A stretch of 64,000 nucleotides of DNA from Taibaiella koreensis (lineage in GTDB: Bacteria > Bacteroidota > Bacteroidia > Chitinophagales > Chitinophagaceae), in assembly GCF_003545715.1 (NCBI RefSeq), contig NZ_QVNU01000004.1, positions 310,001 to 374,000 of the forward strand, given 5' to 3'. The notes beneath the pieces were generated by a model. It was given only the letters and a program-made list of their open reading frames with translations, made no database searches and was not told the origin of the DNA. A program made the position numbers and the translations under genes. Shown one piece after another: positions 34,648 to 43,236 of this stretch; positions within the stretch are counted from its first letter, which is position 1; each line of letters starts with the position of its first letter.

Positions 34648-35574
34648 GTGCTACGTATCAACAAGATCATAGTATTTTCTCCTATACGACGTTTGAGCTG
34701 GCTTTGCTCAATGGTCTTCCTGCTTGTCTCCTGTGAAAGGCCGCCGGCATCGGATCCTTTGCGGGAAAAGAATAGCGCCGGCCTGGCAGCGATAAGCGCG
34801 CCATCGGCGATCGTGGCGCCCGAAGCCAAAGGGACCAGGCGTATTCTATTTGTGGGCAATAGCCATATCCGGTATTATATCAGCATACCCGATCTGTTTG
34901 CCAATCTTTGCCGTTTCAATAAAGTGGAGATCAAAGAGGAGCAGGTAGTAGAAATGGGCATTTCACTACTGGATATTTACAATGATCACAAAAAAAAGCT
35001 GGAGCAGGCCTGCAGTAAAAAGGATCCTGACGGTAATTATTTCGACTATGTGGTTCTTCAGGAACGGACCCCGGTGGTGACCAACAATGCGGCCGAATAC
35101 AAAGCTTCGGTAAAGCGGTTGATGGCGCTGATACGGGCCAACAGTCCGGGCGCAGTATTCCTGGTGTATGAAATGGCGCCCTCCCGCGATTACGTTCGTA
35201 ACCAGGACGAGTTCCGGAAACTCTACCAGAATATTCTTAAAGTAAACCGGGAAATCGTGGCAGAGCAAAGCAATACCAAGCTGTACAAGGTCGCAGAAGC
35301 CATTAATGCCGCTTATGCAGGTCAAAGTGGCTACCAGTACCTCGTTGGCGGAGAAGACCGCCTGCGCCGTGGGAACCTGACGCTGCACCTGCTTAACGAC
35401 TCGGGCTTTATGGCCGCGGTACAGCTATACGCCTCATTATTTGACAGATTGCCGGCCATACCTTCGGAAATGCATTTTAACGATAATGAGCCCGGTAAGC
35501 TGCGGCTCTATGCGGTGAAAGACGCTGTATCCAATCCTGAAGCATTGTTGCAGATCGCCATGTCCTACCGCTGA
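34648..35574 (+). CDS. SGNH-hydrolase-like lipoprotein
   Basis: About 308 residues. The GTG at 34648 is chosen because it gives a compact lipoprotein signal (ending MVFLLVSC, lipidated Cys); the frame is open further upstream to 34516. The mature part begins with RRILFVGNSHIRYY, the GNSH block of SGNH/GDSL-type or DUF4886-like hydrolases, followed by FDYVVLQERTPV and VFLVYEMAPS. No convincing DxxH catalytic pair is visible at the C-terminus, so activity is uncertain. It is predicted periplasmic. Confidence 0.6.
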   Translation: MLRINKIIVFSPIRRLSWLCSMVFLLVSCERPPASDPLREKNSAGLAAISAPSAIVAPEAKGTRRILFVGNSHIRYYISIPDLFANLCRFNKVEIKEEQVVEMGISLLDIYNDHKKKLEQACSKKDPDGNYFDYVVLQERTPVVTNNAAEYKASVKRLMALIRANSPGAVFLVYEMAPSRDYVRNQDEFRKLYQNILKVNREIVAEQSNTKLYKVAEAINAAYAGQSGYQYLVGGEDRLRRGNLTLHLLNDSGFMAAVQLYASLFDRLPAIPSEMHFNDNEPGKLRLYAVKDAVSNPEALLQIAMSYR

Positions 35575-35597
35575 TCGCCTCTTTCGCAGTGACCAAA

Positions 35598-35636
35598 TAA
35601 AGAGATTCAAGTTTTTTGAAAACTTGAATCTCTTTA
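35598..35636. terminator. Hairpin terminator
   Basis: A perfect 17-bp stem (35598-35614/35620-35636) with a 5-nt loop, 23 bases after the SGNH-like gene, ending in a T-rich arm. Confidence 0.75.
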
Positions 35637-35737
35637 TTTATACCCAAAAAATATTTTCCCCTCCCAAAAGAAGACTGCCATACTGTTGTCAGTGACCGCC
35701 GCTTACTTTGTCTTAGCAAATCAAAAAAACACATCTT

Positions 35738-36235
35738 ATGTCAATGATCCCCATGTTCCGGAAGGAACTCGAACAAGAATCTGTAGTGACCCACAAAATG
35801 CTGGAGCGCATTCCCGACGATAAATACGACTGGAAACCGCATCCCAAAAGCATGACCATCAGGCAACTCTCCACGCATATCGCCGAGTTGCCCACCTGGG
35901 TCACCATGGCGATCACCACCGATGGCCTCGACTTTGCCACAGCCCCTTATAACCCCCCGAAAATTGACAACACAAAGGAGCTGATGAACCTGTTTGAAGC
36001 TTCGCTGAAAGATGGCCTGTCTGAACTTAAGGAAGAAAACGAAGGCAAGCTGGGTGATCCCTGGACACTCCGCAATGGCGAAGAAGTGTATAGCACCACC
36101 AGCAAGGCCGAGACGATCCGCATGGCCCTGAACCAGATCACACACCACCGGGCACAGCTGGGCGTGTTCCTTCGCCTGCTCGATATTCCAATTCCCGGCA
36201 GCTATGGTCCAAGCGCCGACGAGATGAATTTCTGA
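35738..36235 (+). CDS. DinB-family protein
   Basis: A 165-residue four-helix-bundle protein of the DinB/YfiT superfamily. Predicted metal-binding histidines are His47 (IRQLSTHIAE) and His136/137 (NQITHHRAQLG). The typical 'F..EL..E...T..mLerIP.dk.dWkPHpKSm' opening is clear. Relatives include thiol transferases and damage-induced proteins; the role here is unknown. One of two in the window (also 48131). Confidence 0.87.
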   Translation: MSMIPMFRKELEQESVVTHKMLERIPDDKYDWKPHPKSMTIRQLSTHIAELPTWVTMAITTDGLDFATAPYNPPKIDNTKELMNLFEASLKDGLSELKEENEGKLGDPWTLRNGEEVYSTTSKAETIRMALNQITHHRAQLGVFLRLLDIPIPGSYGPSADEMNF

Positions 36236-36298
36236 TTTTCTTACAGATACCGGAGCACAATGCCTGACAGGCCTTGTGCTCCGGCAATATTAACAGCG

Positions 36299-36928
36299 AT
36301 GACCAAGATCGATTTTACCCGCCAGTACCGGAACTATTATACGGCCAAAGACCGACCCGAACTGATCCACATAGAACCGGCAATCTATTTGTCTGTTGAA
36401 GGCAAAGGCGATCCCGACGGCGCGCCTTTTGCCGAAAACATACAGGCTTTGTATAGCTTGGCTTATGCGATCAAGTTTGGCTACAAGGCACAGGGCGCCG
36501 ACTTTGTAGTAGCCAGACTGGAAGGGCTTTGGTGGTTTGATGAAGAACGTTTCAGCGGGCAGCATATGGGCAGCGCACCGCAGCAGGTGCCACGCAGCGA
36601 ATGGTCGTATCGCCTGCTGATACGCATGCCGGAAACCATAATAGCGGAGGTGCTGGAAGAAGCGAGGGAAAAAACCATGCAAAAGAAATCCCTGCCCGGC
36701 CTGGAAAAGGTATCGCTGTACCGCATGCATGAGGGTCAATGCGTACAGATGCTGCACAAAGGCCCTTTCGCCAACGAGCCGGAGTCGCTGCAGCAAATGC
36801 AGGCTTTTATGACCGATTACCAGCTGGCACGGAACGGGGTGCATCACGAGATCTATTTGTCCGACTTCAGGAAAACCAGCCCCGAAAAGCTTAGGACCAT
36901 TCTACGGGAGCCGGTAAAACAAGCGTAG
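36299..36928 (+). CDS. GyrI-like small-molecule-binding protein
   Basis: A 209-residue protein of the GyrI-like/SOUL superfamily (COG4832-like). The preferred ATG gives MTKIDFTRQYRNYYTAKDRP; the frame extends 13 codons upstream. Landmarks are IHIEPAIYLSVEGKGDPDG, an ALYSLAYAIKFGYK helix and GLWWFDEERF. Relatives are stand-alone versions of drug-binding domains fused to regulators. Ligand unknown. Confidence 0.8.
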   Translation: MTKIDFTRQYRNYYTAKDRPELIHIEPAIYLSVEGKGDPDGAPFAENIQALYSLAYAIKFGYKAQGADFVVARLEGLWWFDEERFSGQHMGSAPQQVPRSEWSYRLLIRMPETIIAEVLEEAREKTMQKKSLPGLEKVSLYRMHEGQCVQMLHKGPFANEPESLQQMQAFMTDYQLARNGVHHEIYLSDFRKTSPEKLRTILREPVKQA

Positions 36929-36987
36929 CTGGTCAACATCGGGGGCATCTGGTTTGTTTAGGTTGTATGATCTTAAAAGCAAAGGCT

Positions 36988-37425
36988 ATGCAACCACAAT
37001 CTTACAGCAACCATATCCGCTATTACGCCCCACATCATTTTGTCTTCTATCCACTGCTATTATTGCTGCTGCTGGCCTGCCTTTTTATGGGATGGCACGA
37101 TCCTGCGCAACGCACCCTGTGGCTTGGTTTCGGCGTGCTGTTGGTATTGCTGGGCTGGCTATCCTTCATGATGCGCCAGCATTATGCGTTGAACAATCAG
37201 AACCGGATCGTAAGGCTGGAGATGCGTTTCCGGTATTTTACACTCACGGGCCAGCGCCTCGAGCCAATGGAACACCGCTTGTCCTTTGGCCAGATCGCCG
37301 CGCTCCGGTTTGCCGGCGACGAGGAATTGCCGGCCCTCATCGGCCGTACACTGGCCGAAGGTCTTTCCCCAGGGGCAATCAAGCGGGCTATTCAACATTG
37401 GGAGCCCGATTATATGCGTGTGTAA
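36988..37425 (+). CDS. DUF6526-like membrane protein
   Basis: A 145-residue protein. The chosen ATG gives MQPQSYSNHIRYYAPHHFVF, which resembles DUF6526 proteins. It has two TM helices (about 20-36 and 45-62) followed by a soluble tail with a PALIGRTL segment. Function unknown. A short upstream extension to 36967 is possible. Confidence 0.7.
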   Translation: MQPQSYSNHIRYYAPHHFVFYPLLLLLLLACLFMGWHDPAQRTLWLGFGVLLVLLGWLSFMMRQHYALNNQNRIVRLEMRFRYFTLTGQRLEPMEHRLSFGQIAALRFAGDEELPALIGRTLAEGLSPGAIKRAIQHWEPDYMRV

Positions 37426-37517
37426 AACGCCCGTCAAAATAAGCTTTCCTTAACAGGACATGTCCGCAAACGCAGTTATCTTTACGGGACATTTAACCAG
37501 TTAAAAAACAAATAACT

Positions 37518-38039
37518 ATGAGAAAGATCGCTGCTTTCTGTACACTTTTGATGACGGCTGCGGTGCTCCAGGCGCCTGCACAGGATATGAAGCATGAGCA
37601 ATCGGCACCGAAAAGCCCCCGTGTAACCGCCAAAAACGACATTGCAGAAGTAAGCTACGGCCAGCCTTCTAAGCGTGGTCGTGAGATCTTTGGCAAACTT
37701 GTGCCTTATGGTGAAGTATGGCGCACCGGCGCCAATATGTCGACCGACATCACCTTCAATACCGATGTCCTGTTTGGTGGCGTTACAGTACCTAAAGGCA
37801 CCTATTCGCTGTTCACTATCCCCGGCAAAGAGGTATGGACGGTGATCCTCAACGGACAGCCCGCCCAGAAAGGCGCTTTTGAATACGAAGCCAACAAAAG
37901 CAAGAATGTAACCGAGGTACGTGCCAAGGTGAACAAGCTGAGCAGCGTACAGGAGGCTTTCGTGATCGAAGCAGGAAAAGATGCGCTGACCTTTAAATGG
38001 GACAACGTATCGGTTTCGGTACCGATGAAGAAAAAGTAA
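37518..38039 (+). CDS. DUF2911 secreted protein
   Basis: A 173-residue secreted protein with a signal peptide (to about residue 21) and a complete DUF2911 domain: SPRVTAKNDIAEVSYGQPS, GREIFGKLVPYGEVWRTGAN, VPKGTYSLFTIPG and WTVILNGQP. Family function is unknown; it is typically periplasmic or surface exposed in Bacteroidota. A TATCTTTA about 35 bases before the ATG may be the -7 box. Confidence 0.88.
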   Translation: MRKIAAFCTLLMTAAVLQAPAQDMKHEQSAPKSPRVTAKNDIAEVSYGQPSKRGREIFGKLVPYGEVWRTGANMSTDITFNTDVLFGGVTVPKGTYSLFTIPGKEVWTVILNGQPAQKGAFEYEANKSKNVTEVRAKVNKLSSVQEAFVIEAGKDALTFKWDNVSVSVPMKKK

Positions 38040-38058
38040 TAGCCGCCAATGGCAAACG

Positions 38059-38087
38059 AAGAGGCTTTCCCTACCGGAAGGCCTCTT
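38059..38087. terminator. Rho-independent terminator
   Basis: A 12-bp stem with one mismatch (38059-38070/38076-38087), a 5-nt loop, then TGTTTT. It lies 20 bases after the DUF2911 gene and before the convergent AlkB gene. Confidence 0.75.
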
Positions 38088-38101
38088 TGTTTTAGGACAG
38101 G

Positions 38102-38629
38102 CTACGGCCTTATCCTGCGGAAGGTAAGGCTCATACGGCCACCGGCGGTATCGGCGGCGGGAATAGCATGCTGCCAGTGCTGCTGCACTTCTTGTGTCAT
38201 ATACAGTAAAGAACCTGCAGGCAAAGCAAAATCGCGGATATCCTCTTTATTATCTATGCTGCGGAAATGTAGTATCCTCGTTGTACCTAAGGAAACAATA
38301 GCAATCCCGGTGCCGTCTTCGAGTATATCTGTCTGATCGGCATGAAAGCCCATCCTTGAACGGCCATCGGGATAGTAATTGATCAGGCAGTTGTTGGCTT
38401 CAAAGCCTATGGCCGGCGCCAGGTCGCCCATTACCTTCAGTAAGGGTTCGGGTATCGCCCGGTAAGGATAAGCCATCTGGGAATAATTGTAGGCGCTGCC
38501 ATAGCTGGCCGTTCTGCGGGCAGCCATGCTTTCGTCCCAAACGGCGTGCTGCTGCAGGTAGTCCAGCAATATGCCGGGCTCATTTACAAAACGTTCCCGG
38601 TAAAGTATGCCTTGAATATCAGGTTCCAT
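38102..38629 (-). CDS. alkB: AlkB-family 2OG-Fe(II) oxygenase
   Basis: A 175-residue oxidative DNA or RNA demethylase of the AlkB family. Fe(II) ligands His96-x-Asp98 (MGFHADQTD) and His154 (HWQHAIP); 2-oxoglutarate-binding Arg165 and Arg171 (GRMSLTFRRI). Also YNYS(Q) and NNCLINYYPDG, as in AlkB and ALKBH proteins. It repairs methylated bases by oxidation. Single gene, convergent with DUF2911. Confidence 0.9.
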   Translation of the reverse strand: MEPDIQGILYRERFVNEPGILLDYLQQHAVWDESMAARRTASYGSAYNYSQMAYPYRAIPEPLLKVMGDLAPAIGFEANNCLINYYPDGRSRMGFHADQTDILEDGTGIAIVSLGTTRILHFRSIDNKEDIRDFALPAGSLLYMTQEVQQHWQHAIPAADTAGGRMSLTFRRIRP

Positions 38630-38685
38630 GTTTTTTTGCTTAAAATCCCGACGTACGAAATATAGATCAAATTTACTCCGGCTGA

Positions 38686-38796
38686 GGTTGCTGAGCCTAT
38701 CGAAGCACGGTTGCTAAGCCTGTCGAAGCACCATTGTATACTTGTCCTTTCGACATGCTTAAGGACCGGAAGGGTACTTTGTTTCTTGTATCGGGA
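38686..38796. repeat. Degenerate relative of the MITE-like element
   Basis: Carries the same centre as 33643-33771 (ggttgctgagcct.tcgaagc, here twice in tandem, then tgtcctttcgacatgct and aaggaccgg), plus a ttgtttct end, but without the perfect 23-bp termini. It lies upstream of the AlkB gene and near the 3' end of the CFI-box gene. Confidence 0.55.
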
Positions 38797-38835
38797 GGAG
38801 GTATGCTTATTTTTTCAGGATACAGGTGCCGCTGC

Positions 38836-39639
38836 TTAATGCTTATCAAGCCGGCTCAGCAAGGGAGACAGCAGGTATTGCCGCACCCAGGCTTTGCGAT
38901 GGGCGCTGCGCGCAATCCAGGCGGCCATAGGTGGTGACAGCAAGTAATAAGTTTTTATAAAAACCCTTCCAGTCACCGACCAGGACAACACCTCGTCCCG
39001 GTAACGGCGTAGCCGCACTACTTCCGGAGCATCCTCATCGCCATAGCAGGCTGTCGCCACAAAGCAGGCTTTCTTGGCCGCAATGTTCCGTTCTTTCATC
39101 AGGCGGTCGACATAGGCTTTCCCTTGCTGCAGGTTCCAGCCTGTAGCCGTCGTAACATATTTGATGGCCTGCAGCAATCCCTGGTTTTGCAATATGGTAG
39201 CGACAGCACCTGGATCGGGCCCATTCTCGTCAGCTGGTGTAGCGGCCTGGAACGACGCATTATGCGGCGTCGCGATACGGTCGACATATTCTTTCGACTC
39301 TTTCAGGCCCCAGCCATAAGTATCGTAGCAATATTTAACAGCGGCGAGCTTACCCTGTGTATTGACCATGCTCAGGACATAGGCATCATCGCCCCCCGAT
39401 ACCGCAGGCCGGCTTTGCGGCGTAGAAGCGGACCAATTGCCCGCCTCCTGCGAAAGCTTGCCCTGTCCGGGTTTAAACACATGACCGCAGGCATTGCACT
39501 TCAGTTCCATGTTATTGTTATCCACATTACCCGAAGGCATGGTCATAGCGCCGGCAGCGCTGCTGCTCAACCCTTCGAGGTACATGCTGAGATCGGGCGA
39601 GTAGCAATAGGGACAAATGATCTTTACAGGAGGATTCAT
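38836..39639 (-). CDS. CFI-box protein with zinc ribbon and L7/L12-like repeats
   Basis: A 267-residue protein built in three parts. N-terminal zinc ribbon (CPYC about 9-12, CNAC about 48-51). Two related segments that resemble the ribosomal L7/L12 C-terminal domain (AAVKYCYDTYGWGLKESKEY and AIKYVTTATGWNLQQGKAY, each ending VDR). C-terminal CFI-box domain (KKACFVATACYGDEDAPEVV, then LRRYRDEVL) ending in a hydrophobic hairpin. CFI-box proteins are found in many secretion- or stress-linked contexts; their function is not established. It has no signal peptide. Confidence 0.75.
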   Translation of the reverse strand: MNPPVKIICPYCYSPDLSMYLEGLSSSAAGAMTMPSGNVDNNNMELKCNACGHVFKPGQGKLSQEAGNWSASTPQSRPAVSGGDDAYVLSMVNTQGKLAAVKYCYDTYGWGLKESKEYVDRIATPHNASFQAATPADENGPDPGAVATILQNQGLLQAIKYVTTATGWNLQQGKAYVDRLMKERNIAAKKACFVATACYGDEDAPEVVRLRRYRDEVLSWSVTGRVFIKTYYLLSPPMAAWIARSAHRKAWVRQYLLSPLLSRLDKH

Positions 39640-39695
39640 AAACCGGCGTTTGATACCGCAAGATAACCATTAGCGACCATTCGGAGTTCGATAGT

Positions 39696-42600
39696 CTACC
39701 GGATGCGCTTCAGCACACTGAATTTCTGTATCTCAAATGCTTCGTCTTCTTTATCATTCGCATCGTCCTCGCTCAAGGGCTTCAGGGCAGGCTTTTCCAG
39801 CACGATCACCTTCTTCAGCAGCTTTTCACGTGGCCGCCCCCAGTTCTTGTACAGTTCCACATAAGCTTTGGCCTTAGACGAGGTTTTGGTCTGATCATCG
39901 TTATAGTATTCCAGCCAGGTCCTGTACACGCCTGAAGCGGCGTTTTCCTGCACAAACATTTCCGGTCCAAAGCCATTGGTGACATCTATAGTAAGCCGGC
40001 CACCCAGCTTGGTTTCCCGGTTGCGGTAAAAACATTCCTCTCCGGACGGATCCTTTACATGCAGGTCTATGTCCGTATTATCAATATTCCAGGATAAGAT
40101 CACGACCACATCGGCTTCCGGCACAAACAGATCTTCTTTGACAAGATAGCTGCGCACCTGCTGCTGCTGTTGCCGGTAATACTGCTGTGCAGCTGGCGAC
40201 AGCTTCTCAGGCTGCTTCAGCAGGCGGTCAAGCATACGGTAATGATACAGGGACGCGATCTCCCTGATACTGCCGTAATCCCTGTCCCAGTGGCAATGCG
40301 TGCAGATATAGTAATACACCAGCGCCAGATCGTTCTCTCCAGCACGTTCCAGGGCACGAGCCGCGATAAGATACGATAAGGCAAGCTCTTCCCGGGCCGA
40401 GATCAGGCGCCGGATCATGTAATAGGCCTGCACGCCCATATCCCAGTCGATGGCCTTCAGGCTCAGGTCCCGGAAAGCAACATAGTCGGCAGGATTGCGT
40501 TCGATCACTGAGCTCATCAACGTGAGCGCCGACATCCTTCCGTACAGGCGTTTCCGCTCCTCTGCCAGTGGCAGCAGGTTATCGTATTTGAGCCGCTCAT
40601 TGCCCAGCATCTCCAGTTCATCATCGGTCTGGCTGCCGGCCGGCAAGGGCTTTTGCGTAGCAGTTCCATTGCCCGGGGAAAACACAGCCGGCGGAAGCTG
40701 ACCGACATACTGAAGGAAGCTGGTATCTGTATCCATAGCAAGGCGTTTATGCTGTCGTAAACGGCCAAGCCAGGCCATAAAGTCTGCTTTGCCATTGCCC
40801 AGCGGCGGGCCATCAGCAAGTTGCCGCCATTTTTCAAGCAATGCCGCAACCAGGTGATGTTGGACATAAGCTTCAGATGCGTCATCGTCAATGTCGTAAC
40901 GGTAATAATCCGACCGGCTTTCCAACATCAGGAAAGACATGGTTTCGCCCGGGATACGGAAATGCTGTGCATAGGCTTCCGTAGCATCTTTGACCGTTTC
41001 ATCTGCCTGCACATAGGGGGCCAGGCTGGACAGCGCCAGCTGCCCATAGATACGGGCACTAAGCCCTGAGGCCAGCGGCTGGCCGGCAGCAAGCAGCAGC
41101 TCCCTGGTTTCCGTACCATTGCTTAGCTTCAGATAAATATCGCCGCCGGGTCTGCCCTTGCCCGCAAGGATCAGCTTTTGTCCATTGTACAATTGTGTAG
41201 GCTGTCCCGAGATCAGGAAATCGCGCACGCCTTCCACCCGAACCGCTTCAATATTCCAGGGCCGGTAACGGAATGACTTTGCCGTAAGCGCGGCCTCCTC
41301 TTCACCGGTAACGGTAAAGGCAAAGCCGTTCGTTCTTTTGCTCAGGGTATTCAACACTTCGGCATTGGTTCCGGGCAACCCGGTCTTATAGGTATGTATC
41401 CGGTCGCCCGGGTGAAGGACTGCCTGCAGGGCATTCAGATTACTCTCGCCCCAGTTGTAGTCGCCATCGCTCATCAGGAAAATATGCTTGGGCAGATTCT
41501 GCTTTATCCAGGATGGCGCCGATGCTTCTGCCAGGGCACTACCCAGGTCAGTAGCGCCCTCCAGGGCAAGTGTCTGTGCATAGTCGAGGAAGCGGTTCAG
41601 GTTATAGCTGTTGTTCCGTACAAAATGGGGTTCCCACCAATGCTTTTCGATATTGAAAGTTAGCACGGCAAATTCCTTTATGACGTCTCTGTTCTTTTCC
41701 AGCACCTCTTCGATCAGCTTCAGCCATACGTTGAACTTATCAGGATTGGCGCTTAGCGAAAGATCAAGCAGGAAGACCGCTTTCGAAGGCAAGTCGGCCT
41801 GGGCGATCTCGGGCAGATTGATCCGGTAGCTGCCGCCAAAATATCCCTGCACACTGTCGTAGAGCATCAGAGGATCGACCTGCGGATAGGTTACGGTGTA
41901 TGCCTTTTCCTTCGGATCTTCCACCATAAACTGGATACGGTCTCCTCTTTTAACCGTGACTACTACAGGACTGATCTCAGGTTGCAGGGAGCCGCCGGCA
42001 GCAATATCCATCGCCACACGCAGCTTGCCCGTCCCGGGTAGTGCCAGCTCGTACGAACGAAAGTCGAGCGCTTCGGTCATGTTAAGGTCGTAGCCGATCA
42101 CGATACGATGCATTTTGCCTTTCGCGAGCGGGAACACGCGGCAGCTGAACATATCAGCGCCCGCCCACTCCATCAGCGCCGGATCAATGCGGGCGCCCAC
42201 AGTCTCTTCATAGGCCCTGGCCGCCTTTTGCCTGGAAACGATCCGGGCTTCTTTCATATGTTGCCAAACACGGCTGGTATCTTTGCCCAGCTCATCGGGC
42301 GACAGGTGAAAGCCTTGCTTCAGGTAATCCACATAGGCCACCCCGGGCAAGTCATCGGTATTGGTCAGCACCGTTTCGCCAAAGGCAAAGTAATAGGGTG
42401 TAGCCCCTGTGGGCAGCTTGAGCTTGAACACGCCCTCTATGCCATTTTTAAGATCATTATAGAAAAAACAATCCAGGAGCACGCGAACCCGGAAACCATC
42501 CACTTTTACGGCCACCTGGGCCGCCTTCAAAGGCAAGTACTCCTCATCGCCGGTCTCGAGCCGGATCGCATTCTCCGGCAGACCAGACCGTTTCCACGTT

Positions 42601-43019
42601 GTTCCTTTACCTTTCCTGTCCCGGGTTATCTGTGATGCGGAAGACATAGACGCAGCCCCTGTCATTTGCCGCCTGCTTACGACCCTGCCCGTCACTACAA
42701 CCTCTTCCAGATCCAGGCTCGATTGCTGCAGGGTTATATGTACTTCAGACCGGGCCGCGCTTACCAATAGCTCAAACCTTTGGAAGCCGATAGCATCGAT
42801 CTCCAGCCGTACACTATCCCGGGCAACGTCCAGCTCAAATTTGCCATCCAGATCCGTGACCGCGCCATCAGGCAAGCCTCCCTTTATACGCACAGTGGCT
42901 CCCGGTATCCCTTCTCCCTTTTCATCAACAACTGTCCCATGAAGCTGCCGTAGCTGTGCCTGAGCAGCCAGAGGAAACAGCAGCATGAATAGCACCAAAC
43001 TAAAAGCATATCTGGTCAT
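39696..43019 (-). CDS. VIT / vWA / DUF2135 secreted protein with carboxypeptidase-regulatory domain
   Basis: An 1107-residue secreted protein. Signal peptide (to about 21), CarboxypepD_reg-like domain (about 24-100, GTVVDEKGEGIPGATVRIKG), a SusC-plug-like linker SLDLEEVVVTG (101-111), VIT domain (about 160-310), vWA domain with a MIDAS-type DLSLS (419-423), and a C-terminal DUF2135 domain (about 985-1060, starting VVVILSWNIDNTDIDLHVKD). Inter-alpha-trypsin-type VIT/vWA proteins bind other proteins or matrix, and the linker looks borrowed from TonB-dependent receptors. It is divergent from one. Confidence 0.82.
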   Translation of the reverse strand: MTRYAFSLVLFMLLFPLAAQAQLRQLHGTVVDEKGEGIPGATVRIKGGLPDGAVTDLDGKFELDVARDSVRLEIDAIGFQRFELLVSAARSEVHITLQQSSLDLEEVVVTGRVVSRRQMTGAASMSSASQITRDRKGKGTTWKRSGLPENAIRLETGDEEYLPLKAAQVAVKVDGFRVRVLLDCFFYNDLKNGIEGVFKLKLPTGATPYYFAFGETVLTNTDDLPGVAYVDYLKQGFHLSPDELGKDTSRVWQHMKEARIVSRQKAARAYEETVGARIDPALMEWAGADMFSCRVFPLAKGKMHRIVIGYDLNMTEALDFRSYELALPGTGKLRVAMDIAAGGSLQPEISPVVVTVKRGDRIQFMVEDPKEKAYTVTYPQVDPLMLYDSVQGYFGGSYRINLPEIAQADLPSKAVFLLDLSLSANPDKFNVWLKLIEEVLEKNRDVIKEFAVLTFNIEKHWWEPHFVRNNSYNLNRFLDYAQTLALEGATDLGSALAEASAPSWIKQNLPKHIFLMSDGDYNWGESNLNALQAVLHPGDRIHTYKTGLPGTNAEVLNTLSKRTNGFAFTVTGEEEAALTAKSFRYRPWNIEAVRVEGVRDFLISGQPTQLYNGQKLILAGKGRPGGDIYLKLSNGTETRELLLAAGQPLASGLSARIYGQLALSSLAPYVQADETVKDATEAYAQHFRIPGETMSFLMLESRSDYYRYDIDDDASEAYVQHHLVAALLEKWRQLADGPPLGNGKADFMAWLGRLRQHKRLAMDTDTSFLQYVGQLPPAVFSPGNGTATQKPLPAGSQTDDELEMLGNERLKYDNLLPLAEERKRLYGRMSALTLMSSVIERNPADYVAFRDLSLKAIDWDMGVQAYYMIRRLISAREELALSYLIAARALERAGENDLALVYYYICTHCHWDRDYGSIREIASLYHYRMLDRLLKQPEKLSPAAQQYYRQQQQQVRSYLVKEDLFVPEADVVVILSWNIDNTDIDLHVKDPSGEECFYRNRETKLGGRLTIDVTNGFGPEMFVQENAASGVYRTWLEYYNDDQTKTSSKAKAYVELYKNWGRPREKLLKKVIVLEKPALKPLSEDDANDKEDEAFEIQKFSVLKRIR

Positions 43020-43191
43020 AGGAAATATGGTTTAGGTTACCATCAATGTACGGCGATATCCCGGAATAAGAAAGGTTTAACGATAAAGCGCAAATCATCA
43101 CAACAATGTCATATATCTGCTTTCCGGTTAACATTTTCATTTTTTGTCCAAACCATTTTACAAGGCCCTTCCCGGTTTGAGCCGATACCCT

Positions 43192-43199
43192 TACATTTG
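43192..43199 (+). promoter_or_regulatory. -7 box of the TonB-dependent receptor gene
   Basis: TACATTTG, an exact TAnnTTTG match, 38 bases upstream of the chosen ATG at 43237. A TTTG at 43176 is too close for a normal -33 spacing. Confidence 0.5.
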
Positions 43200-43236
43200 C
43201 AGCCTCCCCCTTTTACCTGTTACAAACCCTATTGAA

